Positions 1 to 8,264 are shown, counted from the stretch's first letter. The stretch: 64,000 nt of DNA from Methanofastidiosum sp. (GCA_035362715.1 DAOSDU010000001.1:124001-188000); one strand, 5' to 3'. Program-made: numbers and translations. Notes: a model not told the origin generated them from the letters alone.

Positions 1-254
1 AGACTGAAAATATGAGCAAACTTTACGACCAGAGATTTGTCCAGATAAGGGAAGTTGGGAATGGAAACTGGATAGATCTAGACCAGTTAAACAACGACCC
101 AATGGAACAGTGGCTTCAGAAAACTTATGACATCTCAGCTTACAAAGGGAAAGTTATCGAGGTAAGCTTTTATTTTGACATGAGCGATGAACTGGCAAAC
201 GACTACCGTGGCTGGTACATAGATGATGTCGAAGTTCAAGTCGAAAAAAACTAG
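1..254 (+). CDS. C-terminal fragment of a secreted/surface protein
   Basis: The reading frame is open to the left window edge (first full codon at base 3), so this is the 3' end of a longer gene rather than an 80-residue protein starting at the ATG at 12. The last residues, GWYIDDVEVQ, with the preceding aromatic and Asp/Glu-rich beta-strand pattern, resemble the MAM/immune-inhibitor-A type beta-sandwich domains found at the end of secreted peptidases and surface proteins. The catalytic or anchoring part would lie outside the window. The family call is tentative; that it is coding and truncated by the window is fairly certain. Confidence 0.55.
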   Translation, partial: TENMSKLYDQRFVQIREVGNGNWIDLDQLNNDPMEQWLQKTYDISAYKGKVIEVSFYFDMSDELANDYRGWYIDDVEVQVEKN

Positions 255-308
255 TTTTAATAAACTATTCTTAATTTAATTTCTTATTTATTCATTAAAT
301 CCCTTAGA

Positions 309-316
309 TTTAAATA
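309..316 (+). promoter_or_regulatory. TATA box of the RuBisCO gene
   Basis: TTTAAATA lies 31 bases before the RuBisCO ATG, with a GGTGAT ribosome binding site at 338-343. The transcript would have a very short leader. Confidence 0.6.
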
Positions 317-346
317 GATTCTTTTCTTAATTAATAAGGTGATTAG

Positions 347-1582
347 ATGGATTTTGTAAAACTGGGGGAGGATATCGATAAAGATAACTATCTGATTGCG
401 GATTTTTATATTGAAACAGATGATATCCTGAAAAATGCGGGAGAGCTTGCAAAGGAATCTTCCAATGGTACTTGGACCCCGCTAAAAACTGCTAAAGGGT
501 ATACTTCTAGCCTATCGGCTTTTGTTTTTTATGCAAAAGAACTATTTGAAATTGAAGGGAATAAAGCTGCGCATATCAAAGTTGCATACCCGATAGAGCT
601 GTTTGAAGATAATTCAGTTCCGCAAATCCTCTCCGATATTTCAGGGAACATCCTCGGTATGAAGATAATACCTAAAGCAAGACTATTTGATATCGAGATC
701 CCATACAGATACATCAAGACTTTCAAAGGGCCTGAGTTTGGAATTGAAGGCGTCAGAAAATACATGAAGACCTATAAGACGGGGAGACCTCATATCGGCA
801 CTATTGTTAAGCCAAAAGTTGGACTAAATCCAGAGGATACTGCCACTGTCTCATACGAATCATGGTATGGGGGATGCGATTTTGTAAAGGACGATGAGAA
901 TCTAACAAATCAGAGGTTCTGCCCTTTTGAAGATAGGGTCATAAAAGTCCTAGATGCCCTTGACAGGGCCGAGAGTGAAACTGGGGAAAAGAAGCTCTAT
1001 GCCCCAAACATAACTGGAGTAAATATGACGGAGAGGGCACAGTTTGTAAAAGACCATGGCGGGGCTTGCATAATGGTTGACATCCTAGTTGCCGGATTCT
1101 CCAAAGTCCAAGAGATAAGAGACCACGGATTTAAGATGATAATACATGGTCACAGGGCGATGCATGCTGCAATGACAAGATATGAGCGACACGGTATTTC
1201 GATGCCGGTGCTATCACTTCTCTCAAGACTTTCGGGAATTGACCAGTTGCATATTGGGACTGTAGTTGGTAAAATGGAAGGGGAACTAACTGAAGTACTG
1301 AAAAATAAGGAGAAGATCGTATCTGACCTTTTTGGCATGAATCCGTGTTTTCCAGTAAACTCTGGAGGGCTTCACCCGGGCCATATACCCGAGATAGTAC
1401 AATTTATGGGAGATGACACAATAATCCAAGCCGGTGGCGGAATCCACGGACACCCTGATGGAACGATAAAAGGCGCAACTGCTATGAGGCAAGCAGTCGA
1501 TGCCGTAATGGAAGGGGTTTCGCTACAAGAGTATGCAAAGACCCACGTGGAGCTAAGAAAAGCATTGGAAAAATGGCAATGA
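347..1582 (+). CDS. rbcL: Ribulose-bisphosphate carboxylase, form III (archaeal)
   Basis: Fixes CO2 onto ribulose-1,5-bisphosphate to give two 3-phosphoglycerates; in archaea it acts in AMP/nucleoside salvage rather than in a Calvin cycle. Visible are the catalytic Lys segment GTIVKPKVGL (K155), the carbamylated-Lys/Mg site GGCDFVKDDE (K181, D183, E184), the loop-6 segment GKMEGE and the phosphate-binding GGGIHGHPDG. The length of 411 residues fits form III; no small subunit gene is present. A GGTGAT ribosome binding site precedes the ATG. An AMP phosphorylase lies far downstream at 49.7 kb, consistent with the AMP pathway; ribose-1,5-bisphosphate isomerase is not in the window. Form III versus a IV-like relative is settled by the intact catalytic residues. 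Confidence 0.95.
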   Translation: MDFVKLGEDIDKDNYLIADFYIETDDILKNAGELAKESSNGTWTPLKTAKGYTSSLSAFVFYAKELFEIEGNKAAHIKVAYPIELFEDNSVPQILSDISGNILGMKIIPKARLFDIEIPYRYIKTFKGPEFGIEGVRKYMKTYKTGRPHIGTIVKPKVGLNPEDTATVSYESWYGGCDFVKDDENLTNQRFCPFEDRVIKVLDALDRAESETGEKKLYAPNITGVNMTERAQFVKDHGGACIMVDILVAGFSKVQEIRDHGFKMIIHGHRAMHAAMTRYERHGISMPVLSLLSRLSGIDQLHIGTVVGKMEGELTEVLKNKEKIVSDLFGMNPCFPVNSGGLHPGHIPEIVQFMGDDTIIQAGGGIHGHPDGTIKGATAMRQAVDAVMEGVSLQEYAKTHVELRKALEKWQ

Positions 1583-1583
1583 A

Positions 1584-1943
1584 TTATTTTATTTCTACTT
1601 TAAAATGCTTAACTTTTTTCGGTATTTCGATTACTAAGATCCCTTTCTTAAAGGTGGCCAAGACTTTTTCAGGGTCAGTTGAAAATGGAAGATTAATATC
1701 TCTTTTAAAGCAGAATCCTTTTGTGGTGGGTGCGAACACACTGACACATTTTTCTTCGGACGTTACCTCTATTTTTTCCTTTTCAACGCAGGGCATATCC
1801 AAAGTTGCAATTAAGGATCCCTTAGTCTCATTGAACTCTGTTAGGGGTTCAACATTATTGCAGCTACAGTAGTTAATATGCCAATAATGCTCTTTAAATG
1901 AATGGTTTGCATCTCTGCTAATAATATAGTACCTTCTTATCAT
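1584..1943 (-). CDS. Small heat-shock protein, Hsp20/alpha-crystallin family
   Basis: A 119-residue protein with the alpha-crystallin fold signature near the C-terminus: FKKGILVIEIPKK (the G-x-L-x-I-x-I-P-K motif) after a strand pattern of ATLDMPCVEKEKIEVT. It probably holds unfolding proteins as an ATP-independent chaperone in the cytoplasm. The N-terminal 30 residues are unlike classic Hsp20 and Cys-bearing. It follows the PAC2-family gene by 5 bases on the same strand, with an AGGT ribosome site overlapping that gene's stop, so the two form a protein-quality-control operon. It is convergent with RuBisCO. Confidence 0.8.
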   Translation of the reverse strand: MIRRYYIISRDANHSFKEHYWHINYCSCNNVEPLTEFNETKGSLIATLDMPCVEKEKIEVTSEEKCVSVFAPTTKGFCFKRDINLPFSTDPEKVLATFKKGILVIEIPKKVKHFKVEIK

Positions 1944-1948
1944 TGTAT

Positions 1949-2695
1949 CTACCTATACATAGTCGGTACATCAACTTTGTTTTCCCTCTGGATAGATGCG
2001 TTTGTCTGCTCCATGAGTGCCCTGTAATTGACCTTCAGATCTTCTGCCTGCTCAATCAACTGTTTGACATCTACATTCAAGCCTGTCATTTTATTCAGAA
2101 TCTTTAGAATTGAAGCTGCAGCCCCTGGATCAGGGTAACTTGAATAACACTGGGCCAGTAAAACAGATGAATTTAAATTTAGTTCAATAGAGTTCTTAAG
2201 TATCAATGCATAAAATCCAGAAACAAAACCCTCTTCGAGGATCTTAACTCCTGAATCCTCCATTTTTTTCAGTATCTCTTCATTATTTGATGTCCCAAAA
2301 ACTTCTGGCTCATCGATGTCAATTCTTTCCTGGAGGGGCGTTCCACTTATAGAGACTATAAGCTCCACGCCCTTTTCTTTATACCATTCAGTGAGCCTTT
2401 TTGAGAGCATATACCCTGGTTTTGGGTCAATTGGGATTTCAGACAATATTGCAATTATCTTCCCTTTTTGGAATATCCTGACAGGATTCAATACCTTTCT
2501 CTCGTGGACTACCATTACTGGAGGGAAAAGATCAGACTTGATGTACCCCACTGCATCAAAATTCTGCTCTTGTACCATGTGACTTACGGCAATTGAACCA
2601 ACGAGCCCCATGTCGGGAACACCTTCTAGAACTATTGGACTATCAACATCAATCTTCTTAGTTTCAATAATAATTATATCATCGGAAGGATCCAT
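1949..2695 (-). CDS. PAC2-family proteasome assembly chaperone homologue
   Basis: A 248-residue protein of the PAC2 (proteasome assembly chaperone 2/PbaB-like) family: N-terminal segment VLEGVPDMGLVGSIAVSHMV, central ISGTP and GVKILEEGFVSGF, and the tail YPDPGAAASILKILNKM typical of the archaeal ATP-grasp-like PAC2 proteins. Archaeal PbaB-type members bind the C-terminal tails of proteasome alpha subunits or activators. Its start is supported by a GGTGAG site and an upstream TATA element (TTTAAATAA). It heads a two-gene operon with the Hsp20 gene. Whether it assembles the 20S proteasome or serves another complex cannot be told from the sequence. Confidence 0.85.
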   Translation of the reverse strand: MDPSDDIIIIETKKIDVDSPIVLEGVPDMGLVGSIAVSHMVQEQNFDAVGYIKSDLFPPVMVVHERKVLNPVRIFQKGKIIAILSEIPIDPKPGYMLSKRLTEWYKEKGVELIVSISGTPLQERIDIDEPEVFGTSNNEEILKKMEDSGVKILEEGFVSGFYALILKNSIELNLNSSVLLAQCYSSYPDPGAAASILKILNKMTGLNVDVKQLIEQAEDLKVNYRALMEQTNASIQRENKVDVPTMYR

Positions 2696-2758
2696 TTTCT
2701 CACCTATTCAAATGAGTTAAATTTATTTAAATAATTTACTAGAATAAAAAATAAAAAT

Positions 2759-3067
2759 TTAATTAGGTTTCTCTACAACTATCTTGCATTTTACAACAAG
2801 CGCAGCTATTGCTCCAAGAGCTGCAAGCCACGGGGCAATTAATGCGCCCACAACACCTGCTGCAAGAGGGATATCTAGAAGCGTTTTATCGGCCTCATCC
2901 TTTATAATAATTCTTGTTGCAATCCCCTCATCGATAATCTTCTTTATCTCCTCTACAAGGTGATCTGAATCCACGTAAAATTCATCCCTCTTTGCCGTTG
3001 AAGAGCCACACTCAGGGCAGAATTTCACAGTGTCTTCTATCTCCTTGCCACAATTTTTACAGATCAT
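2759..3067 (-). CDS. Zinc-ribbon DUF4342 protein
   Basis: 102 residues. The N-terminal zinc ribbon CKNCG-x9-CPECG (residues 3-21) is followed by a DUF4342-like domain with the characteristic TLLDIPLAAGVVGAL and APWLAALGAIAALVVKCKI segments, a hydrophobic stretch that may sit in or on the membrane. The function of DUF4342 is not established. The gene is divergent from the B3/B4 gene, with a 92-base shared promoter region. Confidence 0.75.
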   Translation of the reverse strand: MICKNCGKEIEDTVKFCPECGSSTAKRDEFYVDSDHLVEEIKKIIDEGIATRIIIKDEADKTLLDIPLAAGVVGALIAPWLAALGAIAALVVKCKIVVEKPN

Positions 3068-3159
3068 TTAATCCCCATGTAATTAGAGAGAACAAACTTT
3101 AAAATCTTTACTGCCCATCCTTTCAATAAAAATTTAAATCGATCTAGGAAAATATAATC

Positions 3160-3825
3160 ATGAAGGTAGATTTTTCAAAGTATTTGGCGGATTATTTTCC
3201 CGATCTAAAAGTTTCTACGATGGAAGTTAGAAATTTAGAAAATAAAAAAGTTGATGAGTCTCTAGAGAAGGAAAAGAGAAGGATTGAAGCAGATATTCGA
3301 AATAACGCTAAAGATTACCTAGAATCTGAGACTATAAAGAAATATAGCCTGTTCTTTAAGAAATTTGAAAAGAAGTACCCGATTGAATACCAGATTAAAT
3401 CGATAGCCAGTGGCAAGAGTTTCCCATCGCAGTATACTGTTGTTGAGGCGATGTTCATGGCTGAGCTAAAGAATATGTATCTTACAGCCGGCCATGACCT
3501 TGACCTAATCAAGGGCAGCTTGAGTACAAAGATAACAAAAGGCAGCGAAGAGTATGTGAACATCAGCGGAAAAGAAATGAAGCTAAAGCCAGAGGATATT
3601 ACAACAGAAGATGAATTTGGGATAATATCAAGTGTTTTGTTTGGGCCAGATAGAAGGACAATGATCACAGAGAAAACTAGGAACTACCTCTTCTTTGCAT
3701 ACTATCCATATGGTGAAGAAAATACCAAAATAAAAAATCATTTTGAAGACATTATCAAATATATCAATATTTTTGATAAAGGTTTTGATAGGTCTGATGT
3801 TGAGATATATGGATTAAAAGATTAA
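3160..3825 (+). CDS. Stand-alone B3/B4-domain protein (PheRS beta related)
   Basis: 221 residues. The middle (residues ~90-180) carries the pattern of the B3/B4 domain of phenylalanyl-tRNA synthetase beta: AMFMAELKNMYLTAGHDLD, a beta-rich stretch, and a GPDRRTMITEKTRNYLFFAYYP segment matching the conserved R-x-T-x-x-T region. In PheRS this domain edits Tyr-tRNA-Phe; stand-alone copies are widespread but poorly characterised. The first 60 residues are highly charged and helical. A tRNA-Phe gene lies 9.7 kb away, probably by coincidence. It ends 4 bases inside the convergent neighbour. Confidence 0.7.
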   Translation: MKVDFSKYLADYFPDLKVSTMEVRNLENKKVDESLEKEKRRIEADIRNNAKDYLESETIKKYSLFFKKFEKKYPIEYQIKSIASGKSFPSQYTVVEAMFMAELKNMYLTAGHDLDLIKGSLSTKITKGSEEYVNISGKEMKLKPEDITTEDEFGIISSVLFGPDRRTMITEKTRNYLFFAYYPYGEENTKIKNHFEDIIKYINIFDKGFDRSDVEIYGLKD

Positions 3826-4223
3826 AGATATTTTACCTTACTTGATTTATTATTTTGTTTGCCAAGTTGATTAGCTATTGCAGCTATTTCATCTTGGAGA
3901 TTCTTTGCCTTCTGGATAAGAATTGTCCTCTCCTTCTGTATCCGATACATATCCTCAGTCTTGACACTACTCCTCTTAACAACCCTCGTGAGATCAGCTT
4001 GATTTCGTTCAAGCTTTGACATTACCTCAGATAGCTGCTCTTTCTTTACTACAAGTTCGGCCTCTAGTTCTTGGATAGCCGTATTCACTTTAGGCCCCTC
4101 TATTGAGGTTGAATTTTCTTCTATTTTATTCTGTTGATATTTGTCTATAATTTTTACTAGAAGGCTCTCAGGGATGATAATCTTCTTGTCGCAATGAGGA
4201 CACTTTATTTCAACGTCTTTCAT
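3822..4223 (-). CDS. Zinc-finger plus coiled-coil protein
   Basis: 133 residues. The N-terminus has one CxxC pair (KCPHCDKKIIIP), the usual start of a zinc ribbon but without an obvious second pair. Residues ~45-125 are a long charged helix predicted to be a coiled coil (LEAELVVKKEQLSEVMSKLE pattern), followed by a basic tail. Possibly a nucleic-acid-binding or scaffold protein; no family recognised. Confidence 0.65.
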   Translation of the reverse strand: MKDVEIKCPHCDKKIIIPESLLVKIIDKYQQNKIEENSTSIEGPKVNTAIQELEAELVVKKEQLSEVMSKLERNQADLTRVVKRSSVKTEDMYRIQKERTILIQKAKNLQDEIAAIANQLGKQNNKSSKVKYL

Positions 4224-4304
4224 CTAAACACTCTCTTGGCTCTAAGGTATAGATTGAGTTTGCTATATATAAGAATTAAGATTAATTAAAAGAAAAATAG
4301 AAAA

Positions 4305-4628
4305 TTATTGTTTTTCTATCTCATCTAAGATTCTCATCCCTTTGTTAAATGCAGGCATGCCTGAAGTTAGTAAGACAACTCTTAGTACATCAACAATTTC
4401 ATCCTTTGTTATATTAAATTCATTCATCCCCGACATCATCTGTCTTTTTGTTGCACTTTCATCTGCTCTAGCTGCTGTTATTCCAAGTGCAACTAATTTC
4501 TGAGTCCTATAGTCTAAGACTCTTCCAGTGAAAACTGCTTCGTCAAGCTTTACTATAGCTTCATATATCTCTGGATATTCATTTTTTATTTTGTTTACAC
4601 CTTTTCCGTAAAATACGCCGTCTTTCAT
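4305..4628 (-). CDS. Carboxymuconolactone decarboxylase-like protein, copy 1
   Basis: 107 residues with the CMD/AhpD helical fold pattern (TQKLVALGITAARADESATKRQM then DEIVDVLRVVLLTSGMP). The redox CxxC...H centre of AhpD is absent: the usual Cys positions are Ala/Ser and there is no Cys in the protein. Peroxidase-type activity is therefore unlikely; some other small-molecule or binding role is more plausible. A close relative (about 70 % identical by eye) is at 52724-53044. Confidence 0.8.
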   Translation of the reverse strand: MKDGVFYGKGVNKIKNEYPEIYEAIVKLDEAVFTGRVLDYRTQKLVALGITAARADESATKRQMMSGMNEFNITKDEIVDVLRVVLLTSGMPAFNKGMRILDEIEKQ

Positions 4629-4742
4629 TATAACACCAATAATGAAAAGGAAAACAAGAAATATAAAATGAACGATTATAGATATTTAAACAAAAGTCAC
4701 AGCCTGCATCGAAATACTGTTTTAGGTGTGCCATTCTCCTTG

Positions 4743-4922
4743 ATGAAGATAAAAATCTATAATGGAGATGGAAAGTCAGAAATGAGGGAAAAGTTCTTTG
4801 ATATTTCAAAAATAGATAGAAGTGTGATTGAAGATTTCGAGAAGATTCTAGAGATTGTTGAAACTATTAATTCAAATCCAAAGATGAAAGAAGAAATTGA
4901 ATCATTTATATCTAAAAAATAG
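4743..4922 (+). CDS. Small hypothetical protein
   Basis: 59 residues when read from the ATG at 4743, which is preceded by GGTG at 4723-4726; a longer frame from 4668 would run into the divergent gene's promoter. Acidic and helical (ISKIDRSVIEDFEKILEIVE). Its stop codon lies inside an exact 17-base tandem repeat (4912-4945). No family recognised. Confidence 0.5.
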   Translation: MKIKIYNGDGKSEMREKFFDISKIDRSVIEDFEKILEIVETINSNPKMKEEIESFISKK

Positions 4923-4945
4923 TACATACTAAAAAATAGTACATA
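4912..4945. repeat. Exact tandem duplication of a 17-mer
   Basis: The 17 bases CTAAAAAATAGTACATA occur twice head to tail (4912-4928 and 4929-4945), followed by a partial third copy. The first copy contains the stop codon of the preceding small gene. Each copy includes the near-palindrome AGTACATACT, so it could be a duplicated operator 30 bases upstream of the TATA box at 4973. Confidence 0.7.
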
Positions 4946-4972
4946 CTAAATAGATAATATAACCCAAAAACC

Positions 4973-4981
4973 TTATAAATA
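4973..4981 (+). promoter_or_regulatory. TATA box for a long leader transcript
   Basis: TTATAAATA, preceded by a BRE-like AAAAACC. Transcription would begin near 5005, so any transcript reaching the gene at 5526 would carry about 500 bases of leader. A second TATA-like element (TTTATAATTA) is at about 5178-5187. Confidence 0.5.
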
Positions 4982-5253
4982 AAAGGTTAATAGTTTATAT
5001 GTGGTTGCAGAAATAAGGCCTAAAAACACAATAAGAACCTCGGGATTTAAGATAATTCTAACTTTGATAACTAGAGGGGTAATTACACTAATATTTGCCT
5101 TCAATAATTTGATTAATCAAATAAAAAATATTGAAATAATTTTGCAATATCAAATTTTAAAAATCGTTTACCAAAAGATTTATAATTAAGAAACATATCC
5201 GTAAGGATGTTAATAAAATGCTAGGTGATTGTATGTAAAAAAGTAAAATATAT

Positions 5254-5307
5254 GGGCACGAAGCCCAAGAAGAAATGAAAGATAAATGCAATCTTCTTTT
5301 CTTCTTG
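5254..5307 (+). other. Two adjacent hairpins in the leader region
   Basis: GGGC (5254-5257) pairs with GCCC (5263-5266), and directly after it CAAGAAGAA (5266-5274) pairs with TTCTTCTTG (5299-5307). They lie within the gene-free stretch 4923-5525, in which I see no convincing coding frame. Confidence 0.35.
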
Positions 5308-5426
5308 ACACTTAAAAAGGTTTCGATATCACAAAGAATAGCTAAAGCTAGTTTTCAACGAAATACGGTGGACTAGTTTCGGTCTCTTTTTGATAATACC
5401 CCAAGACATCCAGTATCAACACTGTA

Positions 5427-5499
5427 TGGAGACGCCATGTAAAATGGAAAATAATCTAAATAATGACATCAAAGAAAATCATTCCCATTATTGTCTCCA
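5427..5499 (+). promoter_or_regulatory. Predicted three-way-junction leader RNA
   Basis: TGGAGAC (5427-5433) can pair with GTCTCCA (5493-5499). Inside lie two hairpins: CCAT/ATGG (5435-5438 with 5444-5447) and AATGA/TCATT (5462-5466 with 5479-5483). The element ends 12 bases before the strong ribosome site (5511-5519) of the wHTH gene, where it could control translation. This is a hand-drawn fold only. Confidence 0.4.
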
Positions 5500-5525
5500 A
5501 TCAATAAAATCAAGGAGGAATTCAA

Positions 5526-6050
5526 TTGAAAATCAATGATTTATTCAAGAGAGAATGGACAAAAATGCATCCAAAAATACCTGATTCAAAAGGAATAGAG
5601 ATTATGTCGTCTATTCGTAGGTTCGAGGACAGAAAGATATTACCGAGAATTAAACAAGTTGCAAAGAGCTGCAATATCTCTTACCATCAAGCAAGGACAA
5701 TTGTACATAGTCTCGAAGACTTAGGATACATTGAAATACAGGAAAGAGATCCAAAACTATTCGTTATTGCAAATGGCAGAAGAATCTTCGACCGCGAGCG
5801 CCTGACTCAGCTAATGGACAAGTGCAAAGAGGATATCCAAGAATTTATGGATGCTGAAAAAGCAGAAGAATATTCCTTTGCACTGGAACAGCTTTTGGAT
5901 GTTGAGAATCCTTACAGATTCTTTAGTGAATATCTAAAGCTAATAAGAAAAGGAATGCCAGATATTCTCCCAAGGATACAAGTCCAATTCTCTTCACACA
6001 AGTTGAAGCTGAAACAAAAAGGATATCTGCTGACCGAAGAACACAACTAA
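5526..6050 (+). CDS. Winged-helix DNA-binding protein, TTG start
   Basis: 174 residues. The TTG at 5526 is chosen because a near-perfect ribosome site, AAGGAGGA, sits 7-14 bases upstream. Residues ~18-80 look like a winged helix (ILPRIKQVAKSCNISYHQAR as helix-turn-helix, then DLGYIEIQERDPKLFVIANG as wing), followed by an acidic helical dimerisation-like region. It resembles GntR/MarR-type small regulators but no specific family is recognised. It opens the accessory island and follows a long structured leader. Confidence 0.65.
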   Translation: MKINDLFKREWTKMHPKIPDSKGIEIMSSIRRFEDRKILPRIKQVAKSCNISYHQARTIVHSLEDLGYIEIQERDPKLFVIANGRRIFDRERLTQLMDKCKEDIQEFMDAEKAEEYSFALEQLLDVENPYRFFSEYLKLIRKGMPDILPRIQVQFSSHKLKLKQKGYLLTEEHN

Positions 6051-6236
6051 AACGAATCGAAACCAAAAAAGAACTTAAGAGCTTTAATTTTTTTTTCAAT
6101 AATTTTATAATAACTTCTTATCGTTATCATCTTCATAATAGTAATAATAATATAGCTGATTCTGCCCTCTATAAAGAAGCCCTATTCTCCCTCTAATTTG
6201 TCTAAAAAGGATCTAAACATATTATTCAAAAGTTGC

Positions 6237-6279
6237 TAGCCAATCGGCTAACTCTAAGCTGGAGGGTGTTTAAGAGTTA
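6237..6279. other. Two adjacent hairpins in non-coding DNA
   Basis: TAGCC (6237-6241) pairs with GGCTA (6246-6250) around AATC, and TAACTCT (6249-6255) pairs with AGAGTTA (6273-6279). The stretch 6051-6344 between the wHTH gene and the 3' end of the KAP gene has no coding frame; the hairpins could be a shared terminator or a small RNA. Confidence 0.3.
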
Positions 6280-6344
6280 GACAGACCCCAATCATCTAAT
6301 GATTTATCTAAAGCGTAATCTAGCTAACGAGAACAAAATAGATC

Positions 6345-8264
6345 CTATTTCTTGAACTTATTCTCATAGTGATATTTTAGTGCTAATTTAGATGGCCAAT
6401 AAGATTCTTCTTTGGGCAAGTTAATAGTCATGTTATCATATTGAACATAAGGGGTATTTCTAAGTTCTGGGCTTATATGTAGTTTATAGTTCTCATCAAT
6501 TGAAATCAATCCTTTATCTAAAAGTCTATGTAAATCTGTCTTGAGAACGATATAATTTTCAACATTGTCTATATCCCCCTCTTCAAGAGGTTTAATACGG
6601 GCCACTTCCAGAAGTTCACGAGTTTTTTCTTTAGTTATTGCACAACTATATCCGTATGCGCTAAACACTCTTTCTTTTGGGACATATAATCTATATTTTC
6701 TTTTTATTGATTTAGGGGTTTTATAATATTCCCTTACGGGTACTGGGCCTTTTATATGACTATATTCTACATCAGAGGATAATCCAATTCCAAATTCTAT
6801 TGCTTCAGGCTCTTTATTATGTTTAACTGTAGATATTGATAGTAAATAATTTGGTAAATCATTCAAAAGGAAATCCTCGTTCGCAGTTGGTATTATTCTT
6901 TCTTTTGTATAATAATTGAAATACTTCATGAATTTAATAGTCTCCTGCCTTATATTTTCAGCTTTTTCATCTCTAATTGGAGTTCTAATATCTGAATCAG
7001 ACAAATCCATTCCACTATAGAAATTGACCACATCTTTTAATGAATTCCAATAATTAATAGTACTTTGTTTCGAGCCGTCTTGAGGATTAAAAATGTACTC
7101 CAAAATACTTCTAAATGAGCCTATCTCAGAAGGAAATTCAACTGCGTTTATAATTAGGTTGTAGCAATCAGGAAAATTATATTTTGATACTATAAGTACT
7201 AGAATCAAGTATGGATTTATTTTTATTTCTGGTTCACCACTTGCAATCATAAATCTATATGCCATATCGGCTTCACGTAAAAACTTTTTTATTCTTCTAG
7301 GATTTACAATGTTAGCTTTTGAGAATATTTCGAAGGTATTATTAGAACTTAATTTATTTGGATTAATAATACTAGAAATAAATATTTTAGTGTATTCTGG
7401 TTTAGTTGGGGGCAGGTTATAATTGATAGTTATTATTTTTGACAGATAATCATCAGAGTTAATATTATTGTTATTATACATAATTTTGATCTCTTCCTTC
7501 AGCATATTTGGATCACACGGCACAATATATATGAAATTTTCGAAATTTAGAAGCATCTTTATCGATTCAAGTAAATTCAATGCGTATTTAGGTTCTACCC
7601 TATCCAGATTTTCTATTATTACAATTACCCTATCATTAATAATCTTAAATTCATCTTTCAAATCTTGTAGTTTATCTTCAAATTCTTTAAATGAACTGAT
7701 TGGACCTCTGCTCCTGTTTATTTGAACTATTCCTAACATAATAGAAAAAATGAAAACAATTATACTTATCTCAAAATTTCTTATAGAAGGATAATATATA
7801 GAAATAAATGCGAATAATAAAGAAATAAAAATAATAGAGCCCATAATTATTTTATCTATATGGATTTTATCTTCCGAATAACATAATTTATTTTTAATAT
7901 CAATATAATCCTCTGACTTAATAAAATCATAATAATCTAATTTACCTAATATGTGGAGTAAAAACGATTTCCATAAACACGTTTCTTCTTTATATTTCCA
8001 TGAATCAAAAATAATAGGTTCGAGCTTCTCGTTATTGTTTGGCGGTAATTCTTTCAAAGCTAGAGTTACAAATGAACTTTTCCCAGATCCCCATTCTCCA
8101 TATACCCCTACAACTAATGGAGTTTTAAATAAATTAATATATCTGGTAAAGGTATTTGTGAAATTTGAAAATCCTAATTTATCCTCACTTTCATCTTTTA
8201 TTTCATCATCATATATTTTTTCAAAATTTACTAATCCTCCAAAATCAGATTTTTCTTCAACCAT
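6345..8264 (-). CDS. KAP-family P-loop NTPase fused to a degenerate HNH_2 domain
   Basis: 639 residues. The N-terminal half is a KAP NTPase: Walker A GEWGSGKS (56-63), the family motif IIFDSWKY (84-91), two membrane helices inserted in the P-loop domain (~139-157 and ~165-182) and Walker B VIVIIENLDR (213-222). The last ~115 residues match the HNH_2 pattern: YGYSCAITKEK, LKTDLHRLLDKGLISID, LHISPELR and a basic tail. The first His of the nuclease motif (family ...AAHIxP) is Arg here (VARIKP, R556), so nuclease activity is doubtful. KAP NTPases are membrane-linked and occur in phage-defence loci; the island context agrees. TATA-like TTTTTATACTATAAT lies just upstream. Confidence 0.85.
   Translation of the reverse strand: MVEEKSDFGGLVNFEKIYDDEIKDESEDKLGFSNFTNTFTRYINLFKTPLVVGVYGEWGSGKSSFVTLALKELPPNNNEKLEPIIFDSWKYKEETCLWKSFLLHILGKLDYYDFIKSEDYIDIKNKLCYSEDKIHIDKIIMGSIIFISLLFAFISIYYPSIRNFEISIIVFIFSIMLGIVQINRSRGPISSFKEFEDKLQDLKDEFKIINDRVIVIIENLDRVEPKYALNLLESIKMLLNFENFIYIVPCDPNMLKEEIKIMYNNNNINSDDYLSKIITINYNLPPTKPEYTKIFISSIINPNKLSSNNTFEIFSKANIVNPRRIKKFLREADMAYRFMIASGEPEIKINPYLILVLIVSKYNFPDCYNLIINAVEFPSEIGSFRSILEYIFNPQDGSKQSTINYWNSLKDVVNFYSGMDLSDSDIRTPIRDEKAENIRQETIKFMKYFNYYTKERIIPTANEDFLLNDLPNYLLSISTVKHNKEPEAIEFGIGLSSDVEYSHIKGPVPVREYYKTPKSIKRKYRLYVPKERVFSAYGYSCAITKEKTRELLEVARIKPLEEGDIDNVENYIVLKTDLHRLLDKGLISIDENYKLHISPELRNTPYVQYDNMTINLPKEESYWPSKLALKYHYENKFKK

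Noticed and set aside
1573..1872. 99-codon plus-strand frame after RuBisCO
   Set aside because: Antisense to the Hsp20 gene, which carries the alpha-crystallin motif and lies in an operon with PAC2.
5001..5189. 62-codon frame from a GTG
   Set aside because: No ribosome site, unlikely composition, and it lies where the transcript leader is expected to begin; a second TATA box lies at its end.
6237..6300. Degenerate tRNA
   Set aside because: Two hairpins with loop sizes and spacing that do not fit the D, anticodon and T arms, and no acceptor stem.
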